From positions 186,001 through 250,000 of the forward strand of contig CAVSFZ010000020.1 of assembly GCA_963727235.1 (NCBI GenBank): DNA of 64,000 nt, written 5' to 3'. The DNA is from CAVPTL01 sp963727235. GTDB lineage: Bacteria; Actinomycetota; Thermoleophilia; Gaiellales; JAICJC01. The notes under the pieces are model-generated. The model did not search any database and had not been told where the DNA came from. It saw only the letters and a list, made by a program, of their open reading frames with translations. Of the stretch, positions 24,889 through 33,906 are shown piece by piece. Position numbers and translations under genes: made by a program. Position 1 is the stretch's first letter. Every line of letters starts with the position of its first letter.

Positions 24889-25781
24889 GATCCATCCCCG
24901 GACGTCAGCTCGAGGAAGATCTGCTCCAGCGAGGCGCCCGCGCGCGTGAGCTCGTGCAGCACGATGGCGTCGGCGGCGGCCAGCTCGCCGACCCGCTCGC
25001 TGGGGACACCGTTGACGACCAGAGCGCCGTCCTCGCCGGCCGTGACTGTGGCGCCGGCTCCTTCGAGCACCGCTTGAAGCTTCGCGGATTGAGGGCTGCG
25101 CACGCGTACGGCGCCACCGACGCGGTTGGTCAGCTCGGTCAGCGGCGACTCGATCACAAGCCGCCCCTTGGCGACGATCAAGACGTGATCGACGGTCTGG
25201 GCGACCTCGGCCAGCACATGGCTCGAAACGAGCACCGTCCGCCCACCTGCGGCATACGCCCGCAAGAAATCACGGAGCCAGCGCACACCTTCGGGATCCA
25301 GACCGTTCGCCGGCTCGTCGAGAATCAACAGGTCGGGATCACCAAGCAGCGCCGATGCCAGCCCGAGCCGCTGGCGCATGCCCAGCGAGTAGCCCTTGAC
25401 GCGGCGATCGCCCGCCGAGTCGAGCTCCACCAAACTCAGCACCTCCTCCACCCGTGCGTCCGAAACGCCCCCTGCAAGAGCCAGCATGCGCAGGTGGTTC
25501 CGGCCCGAACGGCCGGGGTGAAAGTCGGTCGCCTCGAGCACGGCGCCGACACGACGCAGCGGATGATCGAGCTTGGCGTAGCTCGTGCCGAACACCATCG
25601 CTCGGCCGCTCGACGGCATGGCCAAGCCCAACAGCATCCGAAGCGTCGTCGTCTTTCCGGCGCCGTTCGGTCCCAAAAAGCCGGTCACCGTGCCCGGCTC
25701 GAGCTCGAAGGAGAGATCATCGACGGCTGTGATGGAGCCAAATCGCTTGGTCAGCGACTCGGCCAGAATAACGGCGGTCAT
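24885..25781 (-). CDS. ABC transporter ATP-binding protein
   Basis: This 298-residue ATPase has the Walker A motif GPNGAGKTTTLRMLLG, the signature YSLGMRQRLGLASALLG, Walker B LLILDEPANGLDPEG and the switch His in LVSSHVLAEV. A C-terminal extension of about 80 residues is typical of drug or lantibiotic-type ABC-2 exporters. It is the first gene of the three-gene operon ATPase, permease and P1 peptidase. Confidence 0.93.
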   Translation of the reverse strand: MTAVILAESLTKRFGSITAVDDLSFELEPGTVTGFLGPNGAGKTTTLRMLLGLAMPSSGRAMVFGTSYAKLDHPLRRVGAVLEATDFHPGRSGRNHLRMLALAGGVSDARVEEVLSLVELDSAGDRRVKGYSLGMRQRLGLASALLGDPDLLILDEPANGLDPEGVRWLRDFLRAYAAGGRTVLVSSHVLAEVAQTVDHVLIVAKGRLVIESPLTELTNRVGGAVRVRSPQSAKLQAVLEGAGATVTAGEDGALVVNGVPSERVGELAAADAIVLHELTRAGASLEQIFLELTSGDGS

Positions 25782-25827
25782 CTCAGGCCATCGTAGCCAG
25801 CGGCCTCAGTGGAGGCTCCGATCGGTG

Positions 25828-27915
25828 TCACTCGATGTGGTGCCGGGCGAGCGTCAGCCGCATCAGGGCTGTGTGCGTGCCGTCGTGGCCGACGCCGTCC
25901 TCGGGACCGGGCTGCAGGCGCAGATATCCGCCGTGAGATTGCATCTCCCAGGCGGTGCGCCGGTCGGCCAAGCAGATCTCGAGGATCTCCCATAGCCGGG
26001 CGCGCAGGCGGCGGTCGACCACCGGGACGGCGGCCTCGACCCGCTCGGAGAGGTTGCGGTGCATCCAGTCCGCCGACCCGATCAGGAACGTTCCCTCGAG
26101 CGGATCATCGGAGCCGTCGGCGAAGTGAAAGATGCGGGAGTGCTCAAGGAAGCGCCCGACGACCGAGCGGATGCTGATGTTCTCCGTCAACCCGGGAACA
26201 CCGGGGGCGAGGCAGCACAGCCCGCGCACGACCAGCTGGATCGGGACACCGGCCTGCGAAGCCCGCACCAAAAGCGCGCACATCTCCTTGTCCTCGAGCT
26301 GGTTCATCTTGCAGACGATCCGCGCCGGACGGCCGGCCTCGTGGTTTGCGATCTCACGTTCGACCAGATCGACGAATCGAGAGCGCATGTGGATCGGCGC
26401 GACCACCAGCGCGTCGAACTCCGGCGTCCGCGAGCGACCGGTGAGGAAGTTGAACAGGGTGACGACGTCCCCGGTGATGCGCGGGTCGGCGGTGAGCAGG
26501 CCGATGTCCTCATACAGCTTGGCGGTGCGGCTGTGGTAGTTGCCGGTCGCGATATGGGCGTAGCTGCGAATGCCCGCCTCCTCTCTGCGCACCACCAGGG
26601 CGGTCTTGCTGTGGGTCTTCAACCCGGACACCCCGAACACGACGTGGGCGCCGACGCTCTCCAGCTCACGCGACCAGTGGATGTTTCGCTCCTCGTCGAA
26701 GCGCGCGTTCAGTTCGATCACGCAGGCAACCTGCTTGCCAGATTCCGCAGCCCGAATCAGCGATTGGACGAAAGGCGTGTCATCGCCCACCCGGTAGACC
26801 GTCATCTTGATCGAGACCGTGAGCGGATCGTCTGCCGCCTCGCGGATGAACCGCTCGACACTCGCGTTGAAGCTGTCGTACGGGTGGTGGAGCAGAATGT
26901 CACCGCCGCGGATCGCCGTGAAGATATCGATGGTGTCCGGTTCGAGGCCGATCGGCGGCAGCGGCGTCCAGGGCGAATCACGCAGCGCCTCGACCTCCAG
27001 CCCCGCCACCTCGAACAGGGTGGTGTAGTCGAGCAGGGCCGGCATCTCATAGACGTCGTCGGACGTCAGTCCGAACCGCGCCTCCAGCTCTGCCACCATC
27101 GTGGCCTCGGCGCCCGGCTGCACCTCGAGGCGGACAACCGGCTCGAACCGGCGCTGGCGGAGCTCCTCCTCGACCATCATGCGTTTGCTGACCACGTCGG
27201 CTTCGTCGAGCTCGACCTCCGCGTCCCGGCACACGCGAAACAGGCTCGCGCTGCCAACCACCATTCCGGGAAACAGGGCCGCGGCGTTCGCGCGGATCAC
27301 CTGATCGAGCCCGACGAACACGCGCTCCTCCGCAGTCACGCCCGCCCGCACCCGCACCCACTGCGACAGCTCGCTGGGCACCTTGACCCGCACCAGCACC
27401 GACTCGCCGTTGACCGGATCTTCGAGCCGGAAGGCCCACGACGTGGACAGGTTCGAGACATACGGAAACGGATGGGCAGCGTCCAGGCTGAGCGGCGTCA
27501 AGACCGGCAGCACCTCACTGTGAAACATCGAGGACGCCTCCGCGCGCTGGGCGTCACTCAGGCCCTCCCAATCCACGAGATGAATGCCGTGCCCGGCCAG
27601 CCGCGGCCGCAGCTCCTCCTCGTAGCACGCCGCCTGCTGCGCGAGCATCGAGACGATCATCTCCCGCTTGCGGCCGAACAGCTCGCGGCGCTCACTGCCG
27701 GCCAGACTGTCGTCCTCGGGCAACGGGCGGACGATCCCCATCCGCTTCTGGAAGAACTCGTCCAGATTCGACGAGAAGATCGCGAGGAACTTCACCCGCT
27801 CCAACAGGCGGTTTCGCTCGTCGAACGCCTCCTGCAGCACGCGCCGGTTGAACTCCAGCCAGCTGACATCCCGATCGATCCATACCTGGCTGAGATCCCC
27901 CATGATCCGGGACAT
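25828..27915 (-). CDS. ppk1: Polyphosphate kinase 1
   Basis: PPK1 polymerises the gamma-phosphate of ATP into polyphosphate. The protein (695 residues from the chosen ATG, the family's usual size) has the N-terminal helical domain (DVSWLEFNRRVLQEA, FSSNLDEFFQKRMG), the head domain and the two catalytic phospholipase-D-like domains. The autophosphorylated histidine lies in GLKTHSKTALV, and the second conserved His in SYAHIATGNYHSRTA. The start is uncertain: ATG at 27915 or at 27903, neither with a clear ribosome-binding site. The frame extends further upstream to 28032 but that part is not family-like. It is divergent from the acyl-CoA synthetase-like operon. Confidence 0.95.
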   Translation of the reverse strand: MSRIMGDLSQVWIDRDVSWLEFNRRVLQEAFDERNRLLERVKFLAIFSSNLDEFFQKRMGIVRPLPEDDSLAGSERRELFGRKREMIVSMLAQQAACYEEELRPRLAGHGIHLVDWEGLSDAQRAEASSMFHSEVLPVLTPLSLDAAHPFPYVSNLSTSWAFRLEDPVNGESVLVRVKVPSELSQWVRVRAGVTAEERVFVGLDQVIRANAAALFPGMVVGSASLFRVCRDAEVELDEADVVSKRMMVEEELRQRRFEPVVRLEVQPGAEATMVAELEARFGLTSDDVYEMPALLDYTTLFEVAGLEVEALRDSPWTPLPPIGLEPDTIDIFTAIRGGDILLHHPYDSFNASVERFIREAADDPLTVSIKMTVYRVGDDTPFVQSLIRAAESGKQVACVIELNARFDEERNIHWSRELESVGAHVVFGVSGLKTHSKTALVVRREEAGIRSYAHIATGNYHSRTAKLYEDIGLLTADPRITGDVVTLFNFLTGRSRTPEFDALVVAPIHMRSRFVDLVEREIANHEAGRPARIVCKMNQLEDKEMCALLVRASQAGVPIQLVVRGLCCLAPGVPGLTENISIRSVVGRFLEHSRIFHFADGSDDPLEGTFLIGSADWMHRNLSERVEAAVPVVDRRLRARLWEILEICLADRRTAWEMQSHGGYLRLQPGPEDGVGHDGTHTALMRLTLARHHIE

Positions 27916-27993
27916 TAGGCGAATCGCGTTGCCGGCGCCGACCTTGTTTACCGAAGGCTCACGATCGGGACGGTCTAGGCTTCCGAAGCCATC

Positions 27994-29430
27994 TTGAGCG
28001 AGCATCGCCCACTCGACGTCCTCGGACACCACCCAGACTCGGCCCCGGCGCTAATCGAGCCTGAATCCGGACGCTCGTGGACGTTCGCGGAGCTGCGCGA
28101 CCGGGTGGACGCGCTGGCCGGCGAACTGGCCGGCCACGGAGTCGGGCCGGGCGACACGGTGGCCTTCTCGCTGCCCAACGGCCCCGAGATCGTGGCGGCG
28201 TTTCTGGCGGTGGTGCGCGCCGGTGCCGCGGCGGCGCCGCTCAACCCGGCATATACCGAGGGCGAGTTCCACGCCTATCTGGCCGATCTCACACCCCGCG
28301 CGATGCTGTGGCAAGACGATGCGGCCGAGGCGGCACTGCCCGCCTGCGCCGCACTCGGTATCGAACGGCTGGAGCTGACCGGACTGCGGGCTGCAGGGCC
28401 GCTGCCGGCTCGAGATCCAGACGCGGTGGCACTGATGCTGCATACCAGCGGGACGACCTCACGGCCAAAGGGCGTGCCCATCCGTCAGCGCAACCTGGCC
28501 GCATCTGCCGCGACCATCGCCGAGACCTACAAGCTCAGCTCGAACGACGTGTCGCACTGCGTCATGCCGTTGTTCCACGTGCACGGCCTGGTCGCCTCGA
28601 CGCTTGCCCAACTGCACGCCGGCGGCACTGTGGTGGTGCCGTCACGGTTCTCGGCAGGCGCGTTCTGGGAGCACAGCCATCGCCACGGCGCGACGTGGTT
28701 CTCGGCCGTGCCCACGATCCACGGAATCCTGTCCGAGCGAACTGCGACCGAACCGCCGCCACCGCACGGGCTGCGATTTGCCCGGTCGTGCTCGTCGTCG
28801 CTGGCCCCTGCCTTGCTGGAACGGTTCGAGGCGCTCTTTCAGATCCCGCTGATCGAGGCCTACGGCATGACGGAGGCCGCACACCAGATGGCGTCCAACC
28901 CACTTCCGCCGGGGGAGCGACGGGCGGGCTCGGTCGGTGTCGCCACCGGCACAGAGCTGAGGATCATGCCCGACGGCGAGGTGGCTGTCCGCGGGCCGGG
29001 AGTCGTGGACGGCTACCGGGACAACCCGGAGGCCAACGCCGCAGCCTTTCAGGACGGGTGGTTTCGCACGGGCGATTCCGGCACCCTCGATGGCGACGGC
29101 TACCTCCACCTCGCCGGCCGCATCAAGGAGCTGATCAACCGCGGGGGCGAGAAGATCAGCCCCCACGAGGTCGAGGAAGTGCTGCTGCGCCACCCGTCGG
29201 TGCGCGAGGCGGTCGCCTTCGCGCTGCCCGACGCGAAGTACGGCGAGGTGGTCGGCGCGGTCGTAGTGGCAGACGCTCAGGCCGACCAGTCGGTGCTGGC
29301 GTCGCACTGCGCCGAGCGGCTGGCGTCGTTCAAGGTGCCGACCCGGATCGTGGTGATGGATGCCATCCCCAAGGGGCCGACCGGCAAGATCCAGCGCCGC
29401 CTTTTGGCAGAGCAGATCGGATCGATGTGA
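27994..29430 (+). CDS. Oxalate-CoA-ligase-like acyl-CoA synthetase
   Basis: This 478-residue ANL-superfamily enzyme activates a carboxylate with ATP and CoA. The phosphate-binding loop is MLHTSGTTSRPKGVP, and the C-terminal catalytic Lys lies in PKGPTGKIQRR. Several stretches match the oxalyl-CoA synthetase (AAE3/Pcs60) subgroup, as I know it: PLFHVHGLVASTLAQL, ATWFSAVPTIHGIL, RSCSSSLAPALLERF and EAYGMTEAAHQMASNPLPP. Oxalate is therefore the favoured substrate, but this rests on motif likeness. The TTG start has no strong ribosome-binding site. The stop overlaps the next start (GTGA). It heads an operon with a ketopantoate-reductase-like enzyme and a diaminopropionate ammonia-lyase-like enzyme. 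Confidence 0.85.
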   Translation: MSEHRPLDVLGHHPDSAPALIEPESGRSWTFAELRDRVDALAGELAGHGVGPGDTVAFSLPNGPEIVAAFLAVVRAGAAAAPLNPAYTEGEFHAYLADLTPRAMLWQDDAAEAALPACAALGIERLELTGLRAAGPLPARDPDAVALMLHTSGTTSRPKGVPIRQRNLAASAATIAETYKLSSNDVSHCVMPLFHVHGLVASTLAQLHAGGTVVVPSRFSAGAFWEHSHRHGATWFSAVPTIHGILSERTATEPPPPHGLRFARSCSSSLAPALLERFEALFQIPLIEAYGMTEAAHQMASNPLPPGERRAGSVGVATGTELRIMPDGEVAVRGPGVVDGYRDNPEANAAAFQDGWFRTGDSGTLDGDGYLHLAGRIKELINRGGEKISPHEVEEVLLRHPSVREAVAFALPDAKYGEVVGAVVVADAQADQSVLASHCAERLASFKVPTRIVVMDAIPKGPTGKIQRRLLAEQIGSM

Positions 29431-30407
29431 AGATCGCGGTGCTCGGAGCCGGAGCGATCGGTGCCTACGTGGGCGCAGCGCTCGATCGCGGCGGCGCCGA
29501 CGTCTCACTGATTGCCCGCGGCGCCCATCTGGAGGCACTCAAACGCGACGGAGTGCGGGTGCTCTCGGCGCGGGGAGACTTCGAGGCGCATCCGCCCGCC
29601 ACCTCGGATCCGAGTGAGATCGGCCCCGTCGACGTCGTGTTCCTCGGACTCAAGGCCTACTCCTACGCCGCGTCCGCACCGCTGTTGAAACCGTTGATGC
29701 ATGAGCACACGGCGGTGGTCGCGGCCCAGAACGGAATTCCGTGGTGGTACTTCCACGAGCTGGACGGGCCCTTCGAGGGGCATCGGATCGAGGCGGTCGA
29801 CCCCGGCGGCGCCACCAGCCGCACCATCGAGCCCCGCCGCGCAATCGGTTGCGTTGTCTACTGCGCCGCCGAGATCGAGGCGCCCGGCGTGATCCGCCAC
29901 AACGAGGGCACCAGGTTTTCCATCGGTGAGCCGGACGGGACGATCTCCAAACGCTGCTCCGAATTCTCGGCGGCCATGGTCGCCGGCGGTCTCAAATGCC
30001 CGGTCGAGACCGACATCCGAAACGACATCTGGGTGAAGCTGCTCGGAAACGTCGTCTTCAACCCGCTCAGCGCGCTGACCCGCGCCACGATGTCCGACAT
30101 CACCGGTTACCCGCCGACCCGCGAGCTCGTGCGAACGATCATGATCGAGGCCCGCGAGGTGGCCCGGGCGGTCGGCTGCGAGCCCGCCGTCGAGATCGAG
30201 CGCCGGCTGCAGGGCGCCGAGCGCGTGGGGGCCCACAAGACCTCGACGCTGCTCGATCTGGAGGCCGGAAAGACGCTCGAGCTGGGAGCGATCGTCACCG
30301 CGGTGATCGAGCTGGCCGATCTCACCGGCGTCGCTGCACCCAGCCTGAGGGCGATCGCAGCGAGTGCGGAGCTGCTTGCGCGAACGCTGGGACTGTCCGA
30401 CGCGTGA
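29427..30407 (+). CDS. Ketopantoate reductase-like (ApbA/PanE family) oxidoreductase
   Basis: This 326-residue NADP-dependent reductase has the N-terminal Rossmann fingerprint VLGAGAIGAYVGAAL and the C-terminal helical domain with the catalytic Lys in NDIWVKLLGNVVFNPLSALTR, as in 2-dehydropantoate 2-reductase. The family also includes reductases of other 2-oxo acids, and the context (acyl-CoA ligase and PLP lyase rather than pantothenate genes) points to a catabolic 2-oxo acid rather than pantoate. The GTG start overlaps the upstream stop, and the stop overlaps the next GTG. Confidence 0.82.
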   Translation: MKIAVLGAGAIGAYVGAALDRGGADVSLIARGAHLEALKRDGVRVLSARGDFEAHPPATSDPSEIGPVDVVFLGLKAYSYAASAPLLKPLMHEHTAVVAAQNGIPWWYFHELDGPFEGHRIEAVDPGGATSRTIEPRRAIGCVVYCAAEIEAPGVIRHNEGTRFSIGEPDGTISKRCSEFSAAMVAGGLKCPVETDIRNDIWVKLLGNVVFNPLSALTRATMSDITGYPPTRELVRTIMIEAREVARAVGCEPAVEIERRLQGAERVGAHKTSTLLDLEAGKTLELGAIVTAVIELADLTGVAAPSLRAIAASAELLARTLGLSDA

Positions 30408-31504
30408 GGATCGTTACCTGTTCACCCAGGCCCGCCGATCTCGAACCGCTACCGGACACGCTCGAGTTTCACCGCAGGCTCGCCGGCTACCAGCCGACAC
30501 CTCTGATCGAGGCCGACGCGCTCGCCCGTGAGTTGGGTCTGGATCGGCTCCTGGTCAAGAATGAGTCGTCTCGCTTTGGACTGCCGGCATTCAAGTTCCT
30601 GGGGGCGTCGTGGGCGATCGCCCGGCTGTTGGGCGGCGACTCCGACCTGATCGCGCTCCGGAGGAAAGCCGGCGAACAAGGCATCACCCGCCTGACCACC
30701 GCCACCGACGGCAATCATGGCCGCGCCGTCGCCCGGATGGCCGCAGCTCTCGGGCTGGCGGCGACCGTCTACGTACCCGACCGGATGACGGCGGCGAGGC
30801 GGGCGGCCATCACCGGCGAGGGCGCAGTCGTGGTCGATGTCCCCGCAGGCTACGACGAGGCGGTTCGCCGAGCCTCCACTGACGCAGCAGGTGATGCCGG
30901 CTGCCGAGCGGTCAACGACGCCGACCTGGACGGCTCGAGCCCGGTTGCCACCTGGGTCATCGAGGGCTACTCGACGCTGTTCTCCGAGATCGACCAGCAG
31001 ACCGGCGAAGCCGACGTCGACCTGGTGATGCTTCAGACCGGGGTGGGAGCACTGGCCGCGTGCGGCGTACGCTGGGCGGCGCGCCATGAGGCAGCGGCGG
31101 TGGCTGTCGATCCGGCCGGCGCCCCGTGTGTTACAGCCTCATTGGCGGCAGACCGCGTCGTAACTGTCGGGACAACCCCGACTGCGATGGCAGGTCTCGA
31201 CGCGGGCTCCCCGTCGGCAACCGCATGGCCTTCGCTTCGGTCAGGGTTGTCCGGCGCGGTGGTGGTTGCCGACGAGGAGGCCGATCAGGCGCTACGCTCG
31301 CTTGCGAGGGAGGGAATCGAGTCGGGAGAGTCGGGCGCTGCGGGAGTCGCCGGGTTGCGCGCACTGCTCAAGGATCCCGCGTGCGCGCCACTTCTCGCAC
31401 ACGTGGGGCGCCCGCGCTCCGCACTGGTGATCGTGACCGAAGCACCGACCGACCCCGACCGCTACCGCCGGGTAATTAACGGCAAGCCCATGCCGAGAGC
31501 GTAA
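30404..31504 (+). CDS. Diaminopropionate ammonia-lyase-like PLP enzyme
   Basis: This 366-residue fold-type II PLP enzyme has its PLP lysine at Lys64 in RFGLPAFKFLGASWA. That motif, YQPTPL near the start, TTATDGNHGRAVARMAA, TWVIEGYSTLFSEI and MLQTGVGALAA closely follow the 2,3-diaminopropionate ammonia-lyase (YgeX/DpaL) pattern rather than threonine dehydratase. The known reaction converts diaminopropionate to pyruvate and ammonia. The GTG start overlaps the stop of the reductase gene. It is the last gene of the operon. Substrate assignment is by motif likeness and is not certain. Confidence 0.82.
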   Translation: MRIVTCSPRPADLEPLPDTLEFHRRLAGYQPTPLIEADALARELGLDRLLVKNESSRFGLPAFKFLGASWAIARLLGGDSDLIALRRKAGEQGITRLTTATDGNHGRAVARMAAALGLAATVYVPDRMTAARRAAITGEGAVVVDVPAGYDEAVRRASTDAAGDAGCRAVNDADLDGSSPVATWVIEGYSTLFSEIDQQTGEADVDLVMLQTGVGALAACGVRWAARHEAAAVAVDPAGAPCVTASLAADRVVTVGTTPTAMAGLDAGSPSATAWPSLRSGLSGAVVVADEEADQALRSLAREGIESGESGAAGVAGLRALLKDPACAPLLAHVGRPRSALVIVTEAPTDPDRYRRVINGKPMPRA

Positions 31505-31556
31505 GCATTATGTGAGGTCTGTTGCATACCCGTCCCGGCGGGAGTAGATTCGATTC

Positions 31557-31745
31557 GTGTTCAAGTTCACCGAGGAGCCGACGCGCTACATCCTGGTTCT
31601 CGGTGACGAGTTCGAGGTGGAATTCGCCGCCAAGACGTCCCTGGTCGCGATGTTCTGCGTGCACGGCATCGTCGAGGGCTTCGGCTTCGACGTGGCCGAC
31701 ACCAGGCTGCTCGATCAGGAACGCAACGAGGTCGCCCTCACCTAA
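31557..31745 (+). CDS. Small hypothetical protein
   Basis: This 62-residue acidic protein (FKFTEEPTRYILVLGDEFEVEF ... VADTRLLDQERNEVALT is its general character) has no membrane segment or signal. A GGGAG lies about 14 bases before the GTG, and the frame ends cleanly before the convergent methyltransferase gene. I do not recognise a family. Coding is supported mainly by protein-like composition and the fit to the gap. Confidence 0.45.
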   Translation: MFKFTEEPTRYILVLGDEFEVEFAAKTSLVAMFCVHGIVEGFGFDVADTRLLDQERNEVALT

Positions 31746-31758
31746 GGGTGACCCGGAT

Positions 31759-32571
31759 CTAGGGGTTGTGCGCCTGGAAGATCTGGAATGCCAGCGGGAA
31801 GCGCGACGTCCCGGGGCCGACCACGAACTGCTGCAGGTGCGCGTCCACGGCCGCGCGGATCTCCTCGAGCTGCTCCGGCGGTACTCCCATGAAGGTCAGC
31901 TGAGCGTCGTCCACGACCGAGTCCTGGGGCGTCTCCACCGACAGCTCCTGAGCGGTGCGGCGGACATCGGCAAATCCGGCTGAGGTGAGGATGGCCGTGG
32001 TGCGTTCGGGATCCGCCAACGCGAACGGGCCGGTGGGGCTCTTCCCGGGTGCGAGTGCAGGCGGCGGGGGCAGCAGCTCCGCCAGAGCCGGGGCGAAGAA
32101 CCAGGGGTTCTTCTCCGCCTCCTGCCAGCACGCGAACGCAAGCCGTGCGCCGGGTTCGAGCTGCGCGCGGATGTTGGCGAAGGCGGTCTCCGGCTCGTCG
32201 AAAAACATCACTCCGAACTGGCTCATCGCCAGATCGAACGGTGCCCCCGGGACCGAGTCGGTCTGCATGTCGACGACCGCGAAGCTCAGGTTGGCGACAC
32301 CGGCCTCGCCCGCTCGCCGAGCTGCCAGCTCGAGCAGCGGAGCGGACACGTCTGCCCCCACCACGGCGCCGTCGGCACCGACCAGCCGAGCGGCCGCGAT
32401 CGACGTCCTGCCGCCGCCGCAGCCCACGTCGAGCACCTGCTCGCCGGAGGCGGGCGCAGCCGCATCCATGAGGTACGCCGTTACCTCGCCGGTCAGCCGC
32501 TCGCGCTTCGGCCACAGCGTCGCCCATTGCTGATCGTTCCACCGGCGCCGCTCGAACTCATTGGTTTCCAC
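31759..32571 (-). CDS. SAM-dependent methyltransferase
   Basis: This is a 270-residue class I methyltransferase. The SAM-binding motif I is VLDVGCGGGRTSIAAARLVG, followed by the acidic motif VVGADVSAPLLELA, DMQTDSVPG and LEPGARLAFACWQEAE. It resembles UbiE/arsenite-methyltransferase-like small-molecule methyltransferases. The GTG at 32571 is chosen because the protein then begins METNEFERRRWNDQQWATLW, typical of the family; the frame continues further without likeness. The substrate is unknown. Confidence 0.85.
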   Translation of the reverse strand: METNEFERRRWNDQQWATLWPKRERLTGEVTAYLMDAAAPASGEQVLDVGCGGGRTSIAAARLVGADGAVVGADVSAPLLELAARRAGEAGVANLSFAVVDMQTDSVPGAPFDLAMSQFGVMFFDEPETAFANIRAQLEPGARLAFACWQEAEKNPWFFAPALAELLPPPPALAPGKSPTGPFALADPERTTAILTSAGFADVRRTAQELSVETPQDSVVDDAQLTFMGVPPEQLEEIRAAVDAHLQQFVVGPGTSRFPLAFQIFQAHNP

Positions 32572-32628
32572 TCGCTCTCCCGTCGGGATACGGTTGATCC
32601 TCCGCCACACCGTACACAAGGAGCAGAC

Positions 32629-33183
32629 ATGTCGTTCAAACGCTGGCTTCCAACGTTCCTGGGGTTTCCGCTCGGCGGCCTGCTCGCCATCCAGACCGTG
32701 GGCTCGATCCACAGCCCGCTGTCAGCCGCCGTGGCCGGGGCGCTCGCCGGCGCGGTGATCGGCGCCGCTCAGTGGCTGGCGCTGCGCTCGGGCGGCATCC
32801 GGGCATGGTGGGTCGCGGCCACCAGCGCCGCTCTGGGTGTGGGGAGCGCGCTCACGAACGTCGTGACCGATGCCGGAACCGACGGCGGCGACCTCGCGGT
32901 GGGCGGACTGATCGCCGGCGCGGCCATCGGCGCGGCACAGGGGTTGCTGCTCGATCGGGGCCTCAAGACCGCCGCGGTGTGGACGGCCGTGGTCAGCGGC
33001 AGCTGGTGCCTGGGATGGCTGACCACCTGGGCGATCGGAGTCGACGTCGAACGCGGCTACGCCGTGTTCGGATCGAGCGGCGCGGTGGTGGTCACGCTGC
33101 TCACCGGCCTCGCACTGCGGCGGCTGGTCGGTTCAGGTGGTCACACCCCGGCGGCGGCACCGGTGGTCGAGGCCGGCGCATGA
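32629..33183 (+). CDS. Multi-pass membrane protein of unknown function
   Basis: This 184-residue protein has about five hydrophobic, Gly/Ala-rich helices (LGFPLGGLLAIQTVG, VAGALAGAVIGAAQWLAL, LIAGAAIGAAQGLLLDRG). An AAGGAG site precedes the ATG by six bases. The repeated GAAIGAAQ-type segments suggest an internal duplication. The stop overlaps the next start (ATGA), so it forms an operon with the membrane protein at 33180. No family is recognised with confidence. Confidence 0.7.
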   Translation: MSFKRWLPTFLGFPLGGLLAIQTVGSIHSPLSAAVAGALAGAVIGAAQWLALRSGGIRAWWVAATSAALGVGSALTNVVTDAGTDGGDLAVGGLIAGAAIGAAQGLLLDRGLKTAAVWTAVVSGSWCLGWLTTWAIGVDVERGYAVFGSSGAVVVTLLTGLALRRLVGSGGHTPAAAPVVEAGA

Positions 33184-33872
33184 GCAGTGTGACCCTGACC
33201 GGCCTTCTCCTGATCGCCCTGCCGGTTGCCTTCAACATTGCCTTCGCGCTGCTGGCGGCGCGCTTTGAGTATCCCGACATCCTGCGCCGGCCCACCGACG
33301 AGGTGCTGGAGAAGTTTCGTGAAGGCGGCTCCTCGCTGGTGCTGCTGTGGTGGGCGTTCGCGCTCACCGCGGTGCTGCTGGCCCCGGTGGTGGTGCTGCT
33401 CTCGGCGAGCGTGGGGGACGCCGACGCGACGCTGCTGGCGGTCGCCACCACGATCGGTGTGCTCGCCGCCGTAGTGCAGTTCCTGGGCCTGATCCGCTGG
33501 CCGTTTCTGGTGCCGTACCTCGCGCGCGTGGTGGCCGACCCGGACGTCACCCCGGCCCGCCGCGAGGCGGTCGACGTGGTGTTTCAGTCGTTCAACCTGT
33601 ACCTGGGCGTGGCCGTCGGCGAGCACCTCGGCTACGCGCTCACCGGGGCGTGGACGTTCCTGATGGGCGCTGCGCTCACCCAGACCACCCAGGTTCCGCA
33701 GTGGCTGGGCGTGGCCGGAATCGTGATCGGCCCGCTGCTGATGGTGTGCGCACTCGAGTTCGTGGGACGCCTGGAGGGCAACGGCTGGAGAGCCGCTGCC
33801 CTGCTGACGCCGATCGCCTACATCGCCTGGTCGCTGTGGCTGATCGCGGTGGGTATCGCGCTGATCGTCTAG
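33180..33872 (+). CDS. DUF4386-like membrane protein
   Basis: This 230-residue protein has six or seven hydrophobic segments, with a characteristic early ARFEYPDILRRPTDEVLEKF between helices 1 and 2. The topology and that motif resemble the DUF4386 family of actinobacterial membrane proteins, whose function is unknown. It is translationally coupled to the preceding membrane protein and ends at a hairpin formed by two copies of TGCCAATTGGC. Confidence 0.65.
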   Translation: MSSVTLTGLLLIALPVAFNIAFALLAARFEYPDILRRPTDEVLEKFREGGSSLVLLWWAFALTAVLLAPVVVLLSASVGDADATLLAVATTIGVLAAVVQFLGLIRWPFLVPYLARVVADPDVTPARREAVDVVFQSFNLYLGVAVGEHLGYALTGAWTFLMGAALTQTTQVPQWLGVAGIVIGPLLMVCALEFVGRLEGNGWRAAALLTPIAYIAWSLWLIAVGIALIV

Positions 33873-33906
33873 TGCCAATTGGCAATTCCACGAACTGCCA
33901 ATTGGC
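33873..33906. terminator. Hairpin built of two self-palindromic TGCCAATTGGC arms
   Basis: Two copies of TGCCAATTGGC, separated by about a dozen bases, lie exactly between the stops of the convergent DUF4386-like and lipoprotein genes. Because each arm is itself a palindrome, the pair is both a direct and an inverted repeat and can form one 11-bp stem or two small ones. It is a probable bidirectional terminator; its CAATTG centre stands out from the GC-rich surroundings. Confidence 0.6.

Noticed and set aside
26059..27918. 619-codon plus-strand frame over polyphosphate kinase
   Set aside because: Opposite-strand shadow of ppk1; composition Asp/His/Arg-heavy and no domain likeness.
28077..29426. 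Upstream extension of the ketopantoate-reductase-like frame
   Set aside because: The frame is open for 450 more codons but only as an Arg/Gly-rich shadow of the CoA ligase; the real start is the GTG at 29427 at the Rossmann strand.
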